17,843 bases of DNA. Origin: Bacteroides sp. (lineage in GTDB: Bacteria > Bacteroidota > Bacteroidia > Bacteroidales > SM23-62). A model generated the notes under the pieces. It was not told the origin of the DNA and did not search any database. It was given only the letters and a program-made list of their open reading frames with translations. Shown here in pieces: positions 6,985 to 14,343 of the stretch (positions are counted from its first letter, which is position 1; each line of letters starts with the position of its first letter). The translations under genes and the position numbers were made by a program. Location of the stretch: assembly GCA_030592145.1 (NCBI GenBank), contig JAUVKJ010000004.1, positions 1 to 17,843 of the forward strand, in the 5' to 3' direction.

Positions 6985-9062
6985 CTAAAACCACAGAACT
7001 ACACAAGATCCTGGCCAGGATCTCTTCCCATTTCATTGGTGATTTCGTCCTGGATGATGCCATCCGTAAATCCTTTCAGGAACTGGGATTAATGACCGGG
7101 GCAGACAGGGTCTACCTCTACCGTATCCACCATAAAGCCAAACTGGCCCACATAACCCATGAGTGGTTAAACTCTGCTGTACCGGATATCACTCATTCAA
7201 CGACATCCTTTGCATTGAGTGACTTCAGCTGGCTTATCGCCGAACTGAATGCCAGGGATATCATTCTGGTCGGGGATCTGAAAGATCTCCCGGCGAAGGC
7301 TTCATTCGAAAAAAACACACTTCATGAACAAAAGATCAGATCCTTTATCGCCTTCCCTTTAAAAATTAAGAAAAAGCTGGAAGGTTTTTTCGGACTCGAA
7401 TACCTGGAAGATCCTTTTGACCTTCCCTCCGAAACCCTTGAGACGATCAGGATCGCGACAGACATCATCGGTTTTTCACTGGAGCGTAAAATGAGTGAAA
7501 CTTCGCTCCGGAAAACCGAAAAACTGTATGAAAACATATTCGAAAATACAGGTGCCGCAACCATTACTATCCGGGCGGATACCGGAATTACCATGGTGAA
7601 TTCTGAGTTTGAACGCCTTTTCGGATATCGCAGGAAGGTGGTGGAAGGTAAAATGCGCCTGATCGATCTGGTCAGGGAAAAGGATCAGCCCATATTGAGG
7701 CGCTACCATCACCTGATGATGAGTAATCCGGATGCAGTGCCCAGGAATTATGAATTTGAATATATTACCAGTAAGGGAGAGATCCGCAGTGCTTATATGA
7801 CAGGCTCCTCCCTGCTGGATACAAAGAATTGTGTGATCTCCTTCATTGACGTTACGGAATTTAAGGAGACCGAGAGGCAGTTGATAATAGCGAGGGACAG
7901 GGCAGAGGAATCTGATCGTCTCAAATCCGCTTTCCTGGCCAATGTCTCCCATGAGATCCGAACCCCCCTGAATGCCATTACAGGTTTTTCGGCCTTGCTG
8001 TCAACTCCAAATCTCCATCTTGACAAAAAGGAAAAATACATCAAGCAAATCCTGAACGGCAGTAATGAACTGGTCAACCTGATCGACAATGTGCTTGATA
8101 TTTCACGCATAGAATCCGGATCGCTTAAACCAAAGATCACGGAATTCCTGCTGAATATCAAACTTGAAGAAACGCTTGATTTTTACAATGACTATAAGCT
8201 GCATCACGCAAAGGAAAATCTTGATATCAGGCTTAAAATACCGAAGGATACGGAAAAGTTAATGGTAAAAACTGACAAGATAAGGCTTCAGCAGATCCTT
8301 GCAAACATCCTCGAAAATGCCATTAAATTTACAAGTTCCGGCTCCATAGAATTCGGTTACTCCATTATTAGTGAAAAAGAGAATGGATCAGACCGGCAAA
8401 GCCTGTTGTTCTTTGTAAAGGACAGCGGGATAGGAATTGCAAAAAAAGACAGGGAGAAAGTTTTTAAGCGCTTTATAAAGATCGTGGATAAGGATGATTA
8501 CCTGTACCGGGGAACGGGACTGGGACTAGCCTTGGCCAGGGACCTTGTCCATCTTCTGGATGGGGAGATCTGGGTTGAATCCAGCCTTGGAAAAGGATCT
8601 ACTTTCTATTTCACCATTCCGTATGAAGCACCCGTGAAAGTTAAAAGTAGTGTTAAAACACCCGGTGACAAAACCCGCCGGGACTGGTCTGACAAGACTA
8701 TTATGGTTGCCGAGGATACCGAATCGAATTACCTGTACATAGAAGAGATACTGAGTGGTACCAACGCCCGACTGATCCGTGCCAGGAACGGGCTGGAAGC
8801 CATTGAACTGTTCCGCTCCAATAAGGACGGGATCGACCTTGTCTTTATGGATATCCTGATGCCTGAATACGATGGATTTGAAGCTTCCCGGAAAATCCGG
8901 AAGATAAGGAAAAACATCCCTGTGATCGCACAAACGGCCTTTACCTTTGAAGGAGAGCTTTCAGACGGATTGTATGCCGGCTGTTTCAATGACTACATTC
9001 TGAAACCATTTAACATCAAGGCCATCCACGAACTGCTGGAGAAGTACCTCTTTACGGAATAG
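6981..9062 (+). CDS. Hybrid sensor histidine kinase, GAF-PAS-HisKA-HATPase-REC
   Basis: 693 residues, GTG start, no membrane segment, so a cytoplasmic sensor. Domains: GAF-like at about 10-168; PAS at about 178-298; HisKA with the phosphorylated His324 in FLANVSHEIRTPLNAI; HATPase with N box ENAIKF (445-450), G1 box KDSGIGIAKKD and G2 box GTGLGLALARD (511-521); and a C-terminal receiver at about 572-690. The receiver has its acidic pocket at Glu578-Asp579, phospho-acceptor Asp624 (VFMDILMP), Thr652 and Lys675 (ILKPF), all intact. There is no DNA-binding output or HPt domain, so the signal must pass to another protein. The 4-nt overlap with the SiaC gene implies coupled expression. The 3' end overlaps the convergent second kinase by 11 bp. 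The GAF ligand is unknown. Confidence 0.94.
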   Translation: MTKTTELHKILARISSHFIGDFVLDDAIRKSFQELGLMTGADRVYLYRIHHKAKLAHITHEWLNSAVPDITHSTTSFALSDFSWLIAELNARDIILVGDLKDLPAKASFEKNTLHEQKIRSFIAFPLKIKKKLEGFFGLEYLEDPFDLPSETLETIRIATDIIGFSLERKMSETSLRKTEKLYENIFENTGAATITIRADTGITMVNSEFERLFGYRRKVVEGKMRLIDLVREKDQPILRRYHHLMMSNPDAVPRNYEFEYITSKGEIRSAYMTGSSLLDTKNCVISFIDVTEFKETERQLIIARDRAEESDRLKSAFLANVSHEIRTPLNAITGFSALLSTPNLHLDKKEKYIKQILNGSNELVNLIDNVLDISRIESGSLKPKITEFLLNIKLEETLDFYNDYKLHHAKENLDIRLKIPKDTEKLMVKTDKIRLQQILANILENAIKFTSSGSIEFGYSIISEKENGSDRQSLLFFVKDSGIGIAKKDREKVFKRFIKIVDKDDYLYRGTGLGLALARDLVHLLDGEIWVESSLGKGSTFYFTIPYEAPVKVKSSVKTPGDKTRRDWSDKTIMVAEDTESNYLYIEEILSGTNARLIRARNGLEAIELFRSNKDGIDLVFMDILMPEYDGFEASRKIRKIRKNIPVIAQTAFTFEGELSDGLYAGCFNDYILKPFNIKAIHELLEKYLFTE

Positions 9063-11106
9063 CAGGGAGGCTGACATACACTTTTGTACCTTCTCCTTCC
9101 CTGCTTTCGATCTTAAATTCACCCTTGTTCACCAGGACCAGTTCATGGCAAAGCCTCAATCCCAGTCCGGTTCCTCTTTCCTTATCAGTTCCTGCCGTGC
9201 TGATCATTTCCGTACTGCCCAGCATATCCTTCAGCTTGTCTTCCGGGATCCCGATCCCGTTGTCCTGAAACCTGAGAACCAGCTTCCCGTTTCCGGGTTG
9301 TGTGCCGGCATGAACACTTACCTTCCCTCCTCTCTCCGTAAATTTAATGGCATTAGACACCAGGTTCCGGCATACAATTTCCAGTAATTTCTTATCTGCA
9401 AAAACAGCGGTTTTTCCCTTATCCTCCCATTCAAGACTGATGGATTTCTGTTTTGCCATTTCTCCTAACAGTTTAAATACTTCCTCAATCACTTCTTTTA
9501 CGTCAAATATCTCCGGATTGAAACTGACCTGGTTCCCCTGGCTTCTTCCCCAGTACAACAGGTTATCAATCAAATCCAGCGCCGAGCTGCTTAATTCACG
9601 GAAAGAGATAATTAACTTTCTGTTTTGTTCCTGTGAAAGATCATAATCAAGCAATACCGAATTCTGGACCAGGCTGGCAACCGGGCTCTTCAGATCATGT
9701 GCAATGATTGAGAAAACCCTGTTCTTGAAATCCAGGGCATCCTTTAACTCTTTATTCCTCGCCTCAATGTGCCTGTTCTTTTTCTGGATCTCTTTGTTTC
9801 TTTTGTTCAATTCCAGGGTTCTTTCATCCACCAGTACTTCCAGGTTTTTATTAATATACGCTATTTCATCCATCAGCTTCTCCCTATCGGTGAAAGCTTT
9901 GATCCAGGTCCGGATGATCAGGATCGCCTGGATAAAGACAAACACCTGTACCGCAAAATGAATGATGTAACTCTTTGAAATAGCCGTTATTGAATTTGCA
10001 ACCATGATATCGTTTGACAGGGCGGCGATAAAAATGATCAAACCTGCAAGAAAGAATACATTCTCCCTGTTTCCCTTGTAAATGCTTCCCGCACAGGCTA
10101 TAAGATAATACAGCAGCAGCAGCAATACAGCCGGCTGGAAATATAGCATGGTAAAAGCAAATACCCTGACCCTGAAGAACAGGATCACAAGGGCTGCAAT
10201 AATCACAAAGAGAGTATTAATCCGGGTGATCCATAACATATACCTTGCAGGAAACAGGCGATAGAAATACCAGAGGCCGGCCCCAAAAGCCAGGAAAGAC
10301 CCTAGATATTCAAACCTTATGATCCAGTCCCATGAAACATCCATGACATAATTGACCGGGTACAGATCCGTATTCATCATCCGTATGAACACACCGGCCA
10401 GGACAAGTGAGAAAGTAAGAACTATTATATTCTTCCTGTAGAAAAGATAAAAGAAAAAGAAAAACAGGGAGAATGCCAGCAATACTCCCAGTGAGATGAA
10501 TCCTGTCAGACGGTATCCATTCTCAATATTGGTAATTCTTGATGGAAAGCCAATCTGCATGGATTTCCAGAAGCCCCCCCTGCGGTGATGAAAGTTGGAA
10601 ATATGAACAAGGACCTGGAGGGTGTCCGAACCAGGTCTGTAGATCAATATCCCGGGCTTGTACCCGGCTTTACTCAAATCTTTTGAAGTCCCCGGCTTCC
10701 CGTTTGACCAGACCTCCTCTCCATTCAGAAACAAGGTAAATGCATCATCTAAGACCGGGATATCGAACCCTATCTCATCATTGAACCCCGCGGGTAACAG
10801 GATACTAAGACGATAGGTGGCAAAACCGGTTCCGGGAAAGGAAAATTCTTCATTGCTGTAGTCGATCCAGTATCCCGGGACTTCCACGTACAGGGTGGGT
10901 TCCGGTGGATTGGAGGATTTAAAAATATCCGGTGAGACAAAAGATTCCCAGTAAAATTCCCATTCTCCGTTTAGCTTGATATATGATTGTTCGTTGAATT
11001 CATAGTCTCGCAGATCCAGAACTCCCCTGGCGGGAGGTGTCCAATCCACGGATTTACCGTACAGTGAACAAAAAAGGATTATGCCGGTGATAAGAATTTG
11101 ACGCAT
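9052..11106 (-). CDS. 7TMR-DISM-type membrane sensor histidine kinase
   Basis: 684 residues from the ATG at 11106; a GTG three codons upstream is in frame. A signal peptide (about 1-18) is followed by an extracytoplasmic jelly-roll sensing domain (about 20-190), with blocks KLNGEWEFYW, VEVPGYWIDY, GTGFATYRL and LFLNGEEVWSNGKPG typical of the 7TMR-DISM extracellular module. About seven membrane helices span 200-400. A coiled coil (about 405-465, including LVDERTLELNKRNKEI) leads to HisKA with His470 in FSIIAHDLKSPVASL. HATPase shows N box NAIKFTERGG, G1 DNGIGIPEDKL and G2 GTGLGLRLCHEL. No receiver is attached. The extracellular fold suggests binding of a carbohydrate or other small ligand, which is inference. 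It converges on the hybrid kinase with overlapping stops, and no cognate response regulator is nearby. Confidence 0.92.
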   Translation of the reverse strand: MRQILITGIILFCSLYGKSVDWTPPARGVLDLRDYEFNEQSYIKLNGEWEFYWESFVSPDIFKSSNPPEPTLYVEVPGYWIDYSNEEFSFPGTGFATYRLSILLPAGFNDEIGFDIPVLDDAFTLFLNGEEVWSNGKPGTSKDLSKAGYKPGILIYRPGSDTLQVLVHISNFHHRRGGFWKSMQIGFPSRITNIENGYRLTGFISLGVLLAFSLFFFFFYLFYRKNIIVLTFSLVLAGVFIRMMNTDLYPVNYVMDVSWDWIIRFEYLGSFLAFGAGLWYFYRLFPARYMLWITRINTLFVIIAALVILFFRVRVFAFTMLYFQPAVLLLLLYYLIACAGSIYKGNRENVFFLAGLIIFIAALSNDIMVANSITAISKSYIIHFAVQVFVFIQAILIIRTWIKAFTDREKLMDEIAYINKNLEVLVDERTLELNKRNKEIQKKNRHIEARNKELKDALDFKNRVFSIIAHDLKSPVASLVQNSVLLDYDLSQEQNRKLIISFRELSSSALDLIDNLLYWGRSQGNQVSFNPEIFDVKEVIEEVFKLLGEMAKQKSISLEWEDKGKTAVFADKKLLEIVCRNLVSNAIKFTERGGKVSVHAGTQPGNGKLVLRFQDNGIGIPEDKLKDMLGSTEMISTAGTDKERGTGLGLRLCHELVLVNKGEFKIESREGEGTKVYVSLPAIP

Positions 11107-11254
11107 ATGTTGCACAAAACAAACTAAAAATTATGCACATTACAAGTTACTAATGATGAGATATATCACCTTACGTTTATGGCAGGCCATCCATTCTTCC
11201 CGGCAATCTCTCTGCGACCGCTGCTATTAAAGCATTGTTAAAAAAACCTGGCTT

Positions 11255-11285
11255 TTTGAGAATCCGATTTCTTAATGTACATTTG
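11255..11285 (+). promoter_or_regulatory. Promoter of the initiator tRNA gene
   Basis: TTTG (11255-11258), a spacer of exactly 19 nt, then TACATTTG (11278-11285), a perfect match to the Bacteroidota consensus TTTG-N19-TAnnTTTG. Initiation would fall near 11290, about 9 nt before the mature tRNA 5' end, leaving a short leader for RNase P to remove. It is the strongest promoter seen in the window. Confidence 0.75.
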
Positions 11286-11298
11286 CACTCTGAAATAT

Positions 11299-11371
<73 letters not shown>

Positions 11372-11381
11372 CAACAAAAAG

Positions 11382-11406
11382 CCTGGTACGAAGTACCGGG
11401 TTTTTT
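11382..11406 (+). terminator. Intrinsic terminator after tRNA-fMet
   Basis: The stem CCTGGTAC / GTACCGGG (8 bp, one G-U pair) with loop GAA is followed directly by six T residues and preceded by five A residues. It ends the tRNA transcript; the A tract would allow some function in the opposite direction too. Confidence 0.9.
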
Positions 11407-11419
11407 ATTTCTGGACCGC

Positions 11420-11435
11420 TGAAAGCAAGCTTTCA
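11420..11435. repeat. 16-bp inverted repeat downstream of the tRNA terminator
   Basis: TGAAAGC-AA-GCTTTCA is a perfect inverted repeat with 7-bp arms. The loop is too short for a stable RNA hairpin, so it is more likely a protein-binding site or chance. It lies in the non-coding stretch 11407-11657, which otherwise holds the tRNA-tail copy and the hairpin described separately. Confidence 0.4.
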
Positions 11436-11538
11436 TAAGGGACAGGAATAAAAAAGCATGATATGAGCGAAGCAAATCAAGGCTTTTTACGTTGTAAAGC
11501 GCCCCAAATTAAAGACCGCGAAGCCGCAGGCTGAGCAA

Positions 11539-11552
11539 TCTTACCCCCGCTA
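11539..11552 (+). repeat. Direct repeat of the tRNA-fMet 3' end (possible attachment-site or tRNA remnant)
   Basis: TCTTACCCCCGCTA repeats exactly the last 14 bases of the tRNA gene (11358-11371), 181 bp downstream. The preceding bases (CTGAGCAA) do not continue the T arm, so it is a tail copy and not a second tRNA. A duplicated tRNA 3' end is the usual mark left by site-specific integration. No integrase is in view, so this could be a relic of an earlier element or a local duplication of the tail plus its hairpin. Confidence 0.55.
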
Positions 11553-11559
11553 TTACGAA

Positions 11560-11589
11560 GGACTCCTCATCATTTTTGATGGGGAGTCC
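11560..11589. other. 12-bp-stem hairpin after the tRNA-tail copy
   Basis: GGACTCC-T-CATC, loop ATTTTT, GATG-G-GGAGTCC forms a 12-bp stem with a single T-G wobble. No T tract follows (ACCCGCTA does), so it is not a standard terminator on the plus strand. It sits just after the duplicated tRNA tail, as the real terminator sits after the real tRNA, which suggests a tail-plus-hairpin duplication that has diverged. It also lies beyond the 3' end of the abiE genes. Confidence 0.6.
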
Positions 11590-11657
11590 ACCCGCTAATG
11601 CGATTTCAATTCTGTCAGGAAACAATTCAAATTTGGTCGGAGCCTCACATGTGAAAG

Positions 11658-12818
11658 CTAATTTTGCACAAATTGAACTTCCATATTAACAGGTTCAGAG
11701 CTATTATCATTAAGTTCCAGACAAAAAATACTTTTTGTTTTGTCTGTATAATCAAGTTCATAATCTATTATTCCTTTCAGATTCTTTAAGCTTTTACTAC
11801 CTGTAGTGCTTTTAAATCCTGCCTTCACATCATGACAAGTACGATTGCTTTTTAGTATGATTTTTTTAGTACCATTGACCCGAATTGAAATTTCATACCT
11901 TGGGTTTTGATGATTAAGTCTTAGTTTAATGATGTTCTTTAAACTAGTATCTATGATTATCCTGTTTTCATAAGTCAAGCCAAAGGCTTTAAAGAATAAC
12001 TTATCAGAAACCCAACTATTAAATAGTTGAAGTTTCTTTGCTTCTTTGTTGTCAAACAAAAACCGTTCAAGATCCTTCACCTTATCATTCCAGTTAATAT
12101 CTGCTATTGCAGTTAGTACTTTTTCTTGTAAATGAACAGGTCCAAAGTATTCTTCTTTTAGTTGTCCAAATTCAAACCGTTTAGCAATATAATCTTCATT
12201 TGCATTATGTAATCCTGCTAAAGTGATGATATCATAAAAGTCCCGGCCCTTTGATCTCTCCAAAATTGAACATAGTTTTGTTGAAAAAATGATAGATGCT
12301 GGTGTTGCATTAACTGAAGTAAATACCTCAAATTTGTTAATTAAAACTATTTCCGGCTCATATCTGAAGTCACCAAATTTATGGGCTTCTGCATCAATTT
12401 TAATTAAGAACTTTTTGTTTGGGTCATCATGCAGTCCCATTTTTTTCAAAAGTCCGGGGAAATTTATAAATCTTGTAAAAGCTGTATGGTTCGGATTCCT
12501 TTTGGTCCTGTCCTTATCTATTTCAATATCATACCCTTCTTTTTCAAGTTCTTTACAAATTGTAACACATAGATCTTCATGAGATTGGTCTGTGTATTCA
12601 CCTTTTACATCGAAATCAATGTCTTCTGAGAACCTGTTAATATTATGGATGATTCTTAAATTAGTTCCTCCAAGAAAAACTAAATTACTTGCCCATTAAC
12701 TGTTAAAGATAATTTCAAGCATTTTGAATTGAAAATATTCTTTCAGCATTGCCTGATGAAATTTACTTTGGTTTATTCCATCGGAATATGACTTTTGAAT
12801 TTCCTTGAAGGAGATCAT
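11658..12818 (-). pseudogene. AbiEii-type nucleotidyltransferase toxin, interrupted by an in-frame stop
   Basis: Reading from the ATG at 12818 (MISFKEIQKSYSD) gives 40 codons, then TAA at 12698-12696. The same frame then continues without another stop to 11658, 386 codon positions in all including the internal TAA. Downstream of the stop lie the family motifs: FLGGTNLR (about 49-55), RFSEDIDFDV (62-71) with the DxD metal-binding pair Asp68-Asp70, and GRDFYDIITL (about 191-200). AbiEii toxins transfer nucleotides to RNA targets such as tRNA. No ATG, GTG or TTG in frame exists between the stop and GGT, so re-initiation cannot restore the active site; the first in-frame candidate is a TTG at 12449. 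The start overlaps the AbiEi gene by 56 nt. AT-rich like its neighbours. A sequencing error or stop readthrough is the main alternative to a dead toxin. Confidence 0.85.
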
Positions 12819-13464
12819 AATTGAGCAATCTTAAATAGTGTAAATATTCTTCTTTCCAGGTTTTGTTCTCAAATTTTTCTAAGTAATCATACAGTTTTGG
12901 TTTTTCTAATTCATCATGCAATACATTAGCATTAAATCTTAACTCCAAAATATCCTTTTCTGTATTGTATTGTGTGTTTATGTAGAAATAATCAAGTATT
13001 GCTTTTTCCATTTCCGCAATTCTAATCTGATGTAAATTTTGATTATTCGTTTGATTTGTATCTGTTTTGGAATTGATTTCATGTAGTGTATATCCAAAAA
13101 ATAGTTTTGGCTTTATTGAATTATAATAGAAGCTACCGTATACGGTATTATATTGCCTTGGTCTATTTGTTGTAATTGAAGAAGAAGAAAAAACACCTTC
13201 CGGTATTATTTGATACCAAGACAAAGCTGTTTCAAGGCTAACATAAGAGGGTGAATGAATTTTATTTGCAATTAACCAAAGAAACTTATCATTATTCAGA
13301 TATTCAGGGAAACAATACCATTTGTTTCTGATTTTTACAATAAGTTTTTTGTCTTGCCATTCCGAAAGTCTTCTTCTATCAAATTTTGGGAATTTCTTTA
13401 TGATTTCATTCGTTGAAAAGACACCAAAGTCATATATACTATTTTTAAATTCTAAAAACCTCAT
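12763..13464 (-). CDS. AbiEi-like antitoxin with winged helix
   Basis: 233 residues. AbiEi-family antitoxins neutralise AbiEii without stable protein contact in the studied type IV examples and repress their own promoter through an N-terminal winged helix. Here residues 10-52 (FGVFSTNEIIKKF, FDRRRLSEWQDKKLIVKIRNKWY) fit that wing-containing HTH. The core contains YVSLETALSWYQIIPEG (74-90), the family-typical SITTNRPRQY (97-106), and MEKAILDYFY in the C-terminal half. The ATG at 13464 (MRFLEFKNS) is preferred; an in-frame ATG ten codons upstream adds only an AT-driven LYLYRNYIK extension. It precedes and overlaps the toxin frame. It appears intact although the toxin is interrupted. Confidence 0.85.
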   Translation of the reverse strand: MRFLEFKNSIYDFGVFSTNEIIKKFPKFDRRRLSEWQDKKLIVKIRNKWYCFPEYLNNDKFLWLIANKIHSPSYVSLETALSWYQIIPEGVFSSSSITTNRPRQYNTVYGSFYYNSIKPKLFFGYTLHEINSKTDTNQTNNQNLHQIRIAEMEKAILDYFYINTQYNTEKDILELRFNANVLHDELEKPKLYDYLEKFENKTWKEEYLHYLRLLNYDLLQGNSKVIFRWNKPK

Positions 13465-13653
13465 CTTAATATAATTTCTATATAAATATAACACATAATA
13501 GGAAAATAAAAAATATATGATCTAATATAGCGTTATAAATAACATATAATAAGAATAGAATATATTTTATATTCGCAATAAGAGTTGTATATAACATAAA
13601 TATAGAATATGAAATCGTTTACAAGCAATTAACATGTTACAAGGGTTAATACA
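13465..13653 (-). promoter_or_regulatory. AT-rich leader and possible promoter of the abiE pair
   Basis: 189 bp of strongly AT-rich DNA between hicB and abiEi with no gene. On the minus strand CTTG (13625-13622), a 19-nt spacer and TATTTATG (13602-13595) resemble the Bacteroidota promoter with one mismatch per box. Two similar plus-strand blocks, TATAAATATAACACATAATA (13481-13500) and TATAAATAACATATAATA near 13534-13551, could be operators for the AbiEi winged helix. In such AT-rich DNA both may be coincidental. Confidence 0.3.
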
Positions 13654-14007
13654 TTACCTAGTTGCAGTATCAGAAGATGATAATTCTTTCTTAATTGCAT
13701 CATTTATGTATTGATTTAAAGAGATGCCCTTTAGGGTGGCATTGTGTACTGCCTTTTTATGAAGCTCTGGTGATAACCGGATATTCAGGTTTCCTTTATA
13801 GGATTTTTCCACCGGAACATCATTGTTTTTACAATCCTTGATATGCTCATCAACCATATACTTGAAGCCATCTTCAAGCTCATCAAAAGTTTCACCCTCA
13901 AATGTCACCAAATAATTTACTCCTTCAATCTTTCCATAAAATACTCTGTCCTCAGAAGAAAAGTGAACCGAACCGACAAACCCCTTATATGTAATTACAT
14001 CTTTCAT
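13654..14007 (-). CDS. hicB: HicB-family antitoxin
   Basis: 117 residues. HicB antitoxins pair an N-terminal domain that blocks the HicA RNase with a C-terminal DNA-binding domain that autoregulates the operon. Seen here: a strand-rich N-terminus (FVGSVHFSSEDRVFYGKIEG, about 10-29; LVTFEGETFDELEDGF, 33-48) followed by a C-terminal ribbon-helix-helix (NLNIRLSPELHKKAV, 73-87; GISLNQYINDAI, 94-105). The start ATG overlaps the hicA stop (ATGA, 4 nt), so the toxin gene comes first, which is the usual hicAB order. Placed in an AT-rich accessory patch next to the broken abiE pair. Confidence 0.93.
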   Translation of the reverse strand: MKDVITYKGFVGSVHFSSEDRVFYGKIEGVNYLVTFEGETFDELEDGFKYMVDEHIKDCKNNDVPVEKSYKGNLNIRLSPELHKKAVHNATLKGISLNQYINDAIKKELSSSDTATR

Positions 14008-14252
14008 AACAAATCATTAGATTTCAACTCATCAATTACAAAATCAATTTGATATCTCTTTAAAATATTCCCGGGATGTGGTTTATGAAGCTTCATGTTA
14101 TGCTTTAATTGCTCATTGAAAAAAACCACTCTCGAACCTGCTCCCTGCTGCTCTGTATAACCCAAGCCACTCAACACTTTTCTTAATTCATAATAATTGA
14201 AATCTTTTGGTCGGGATGAGAACCTTGACAACAGCTTTTCAAATCTTGACAT
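14004..14252 (-). CDS. hicA: HicA-family mRNA interferase toxin
   Basis: 82 residues. HicA toxins cleave mRNA during translation with a dsRBD-like fold and a catalytic His. Here the helical part YYELRKVLSGLGYTEQQ (20-36) leads to GAGSRVVFFN (37-46), where classical members have a GSH-type motif. Histidines instead occur in LKHNMKLHKPHPGNILKRYQ (49-68). This GSR...LHKPHP variant is recognised as a HicA subgroup, so activity is plausible, but the catalytic residue is less certain. The ATG at 14252 starts the frame. First gene of a two-gene operon with hicB. Confidence 0.9.
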   Translation of the reverse strand: MSRFEKLLSRFSSRPKDFNYYELRKVLSGLGYTEQQGAGSRVVFFNEQLKHNMKLHKPHPGNILKRYQIDFVIDELKSNDLL

Positions 14253-14302
14253 TCATTTGAAATTTATTTCATAAAAATACAAATTGAATATCTTAAACGC
14301 AA
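14251..14302 (-). promoter_or_regulatory. Candidate promoter and operator of hicAB
   Basis: On the minus strand TTG (14302-14300), a 20-nt spacer and TATTTTTA (14279-14272, 7/8 to TAnnTTTG) lie just upstream of hicA. An imperfect inverted repeat on the plus strand, ATTCATTTG (14251-14259) and CAAATTGAAT (14280-14289), flanks the -7 box and touches the start codon. That is the arrangement expected of an operator for the HicB ribbon-helix-helix domain. Pattern only. Confidence 0.35.
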
Positions 14303-14343
14303 CTAATATATAGTGGCATTTAAGAAGGATAGTGAGTTTTGTT

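Noticed and set aside
13465..13653. CRISPR array suspected from repeated AT-rich blocks
   Set aside because: The blocks are imperfect, few and irregularly spaced, with no unique spacers of uniform length and no cas genes.
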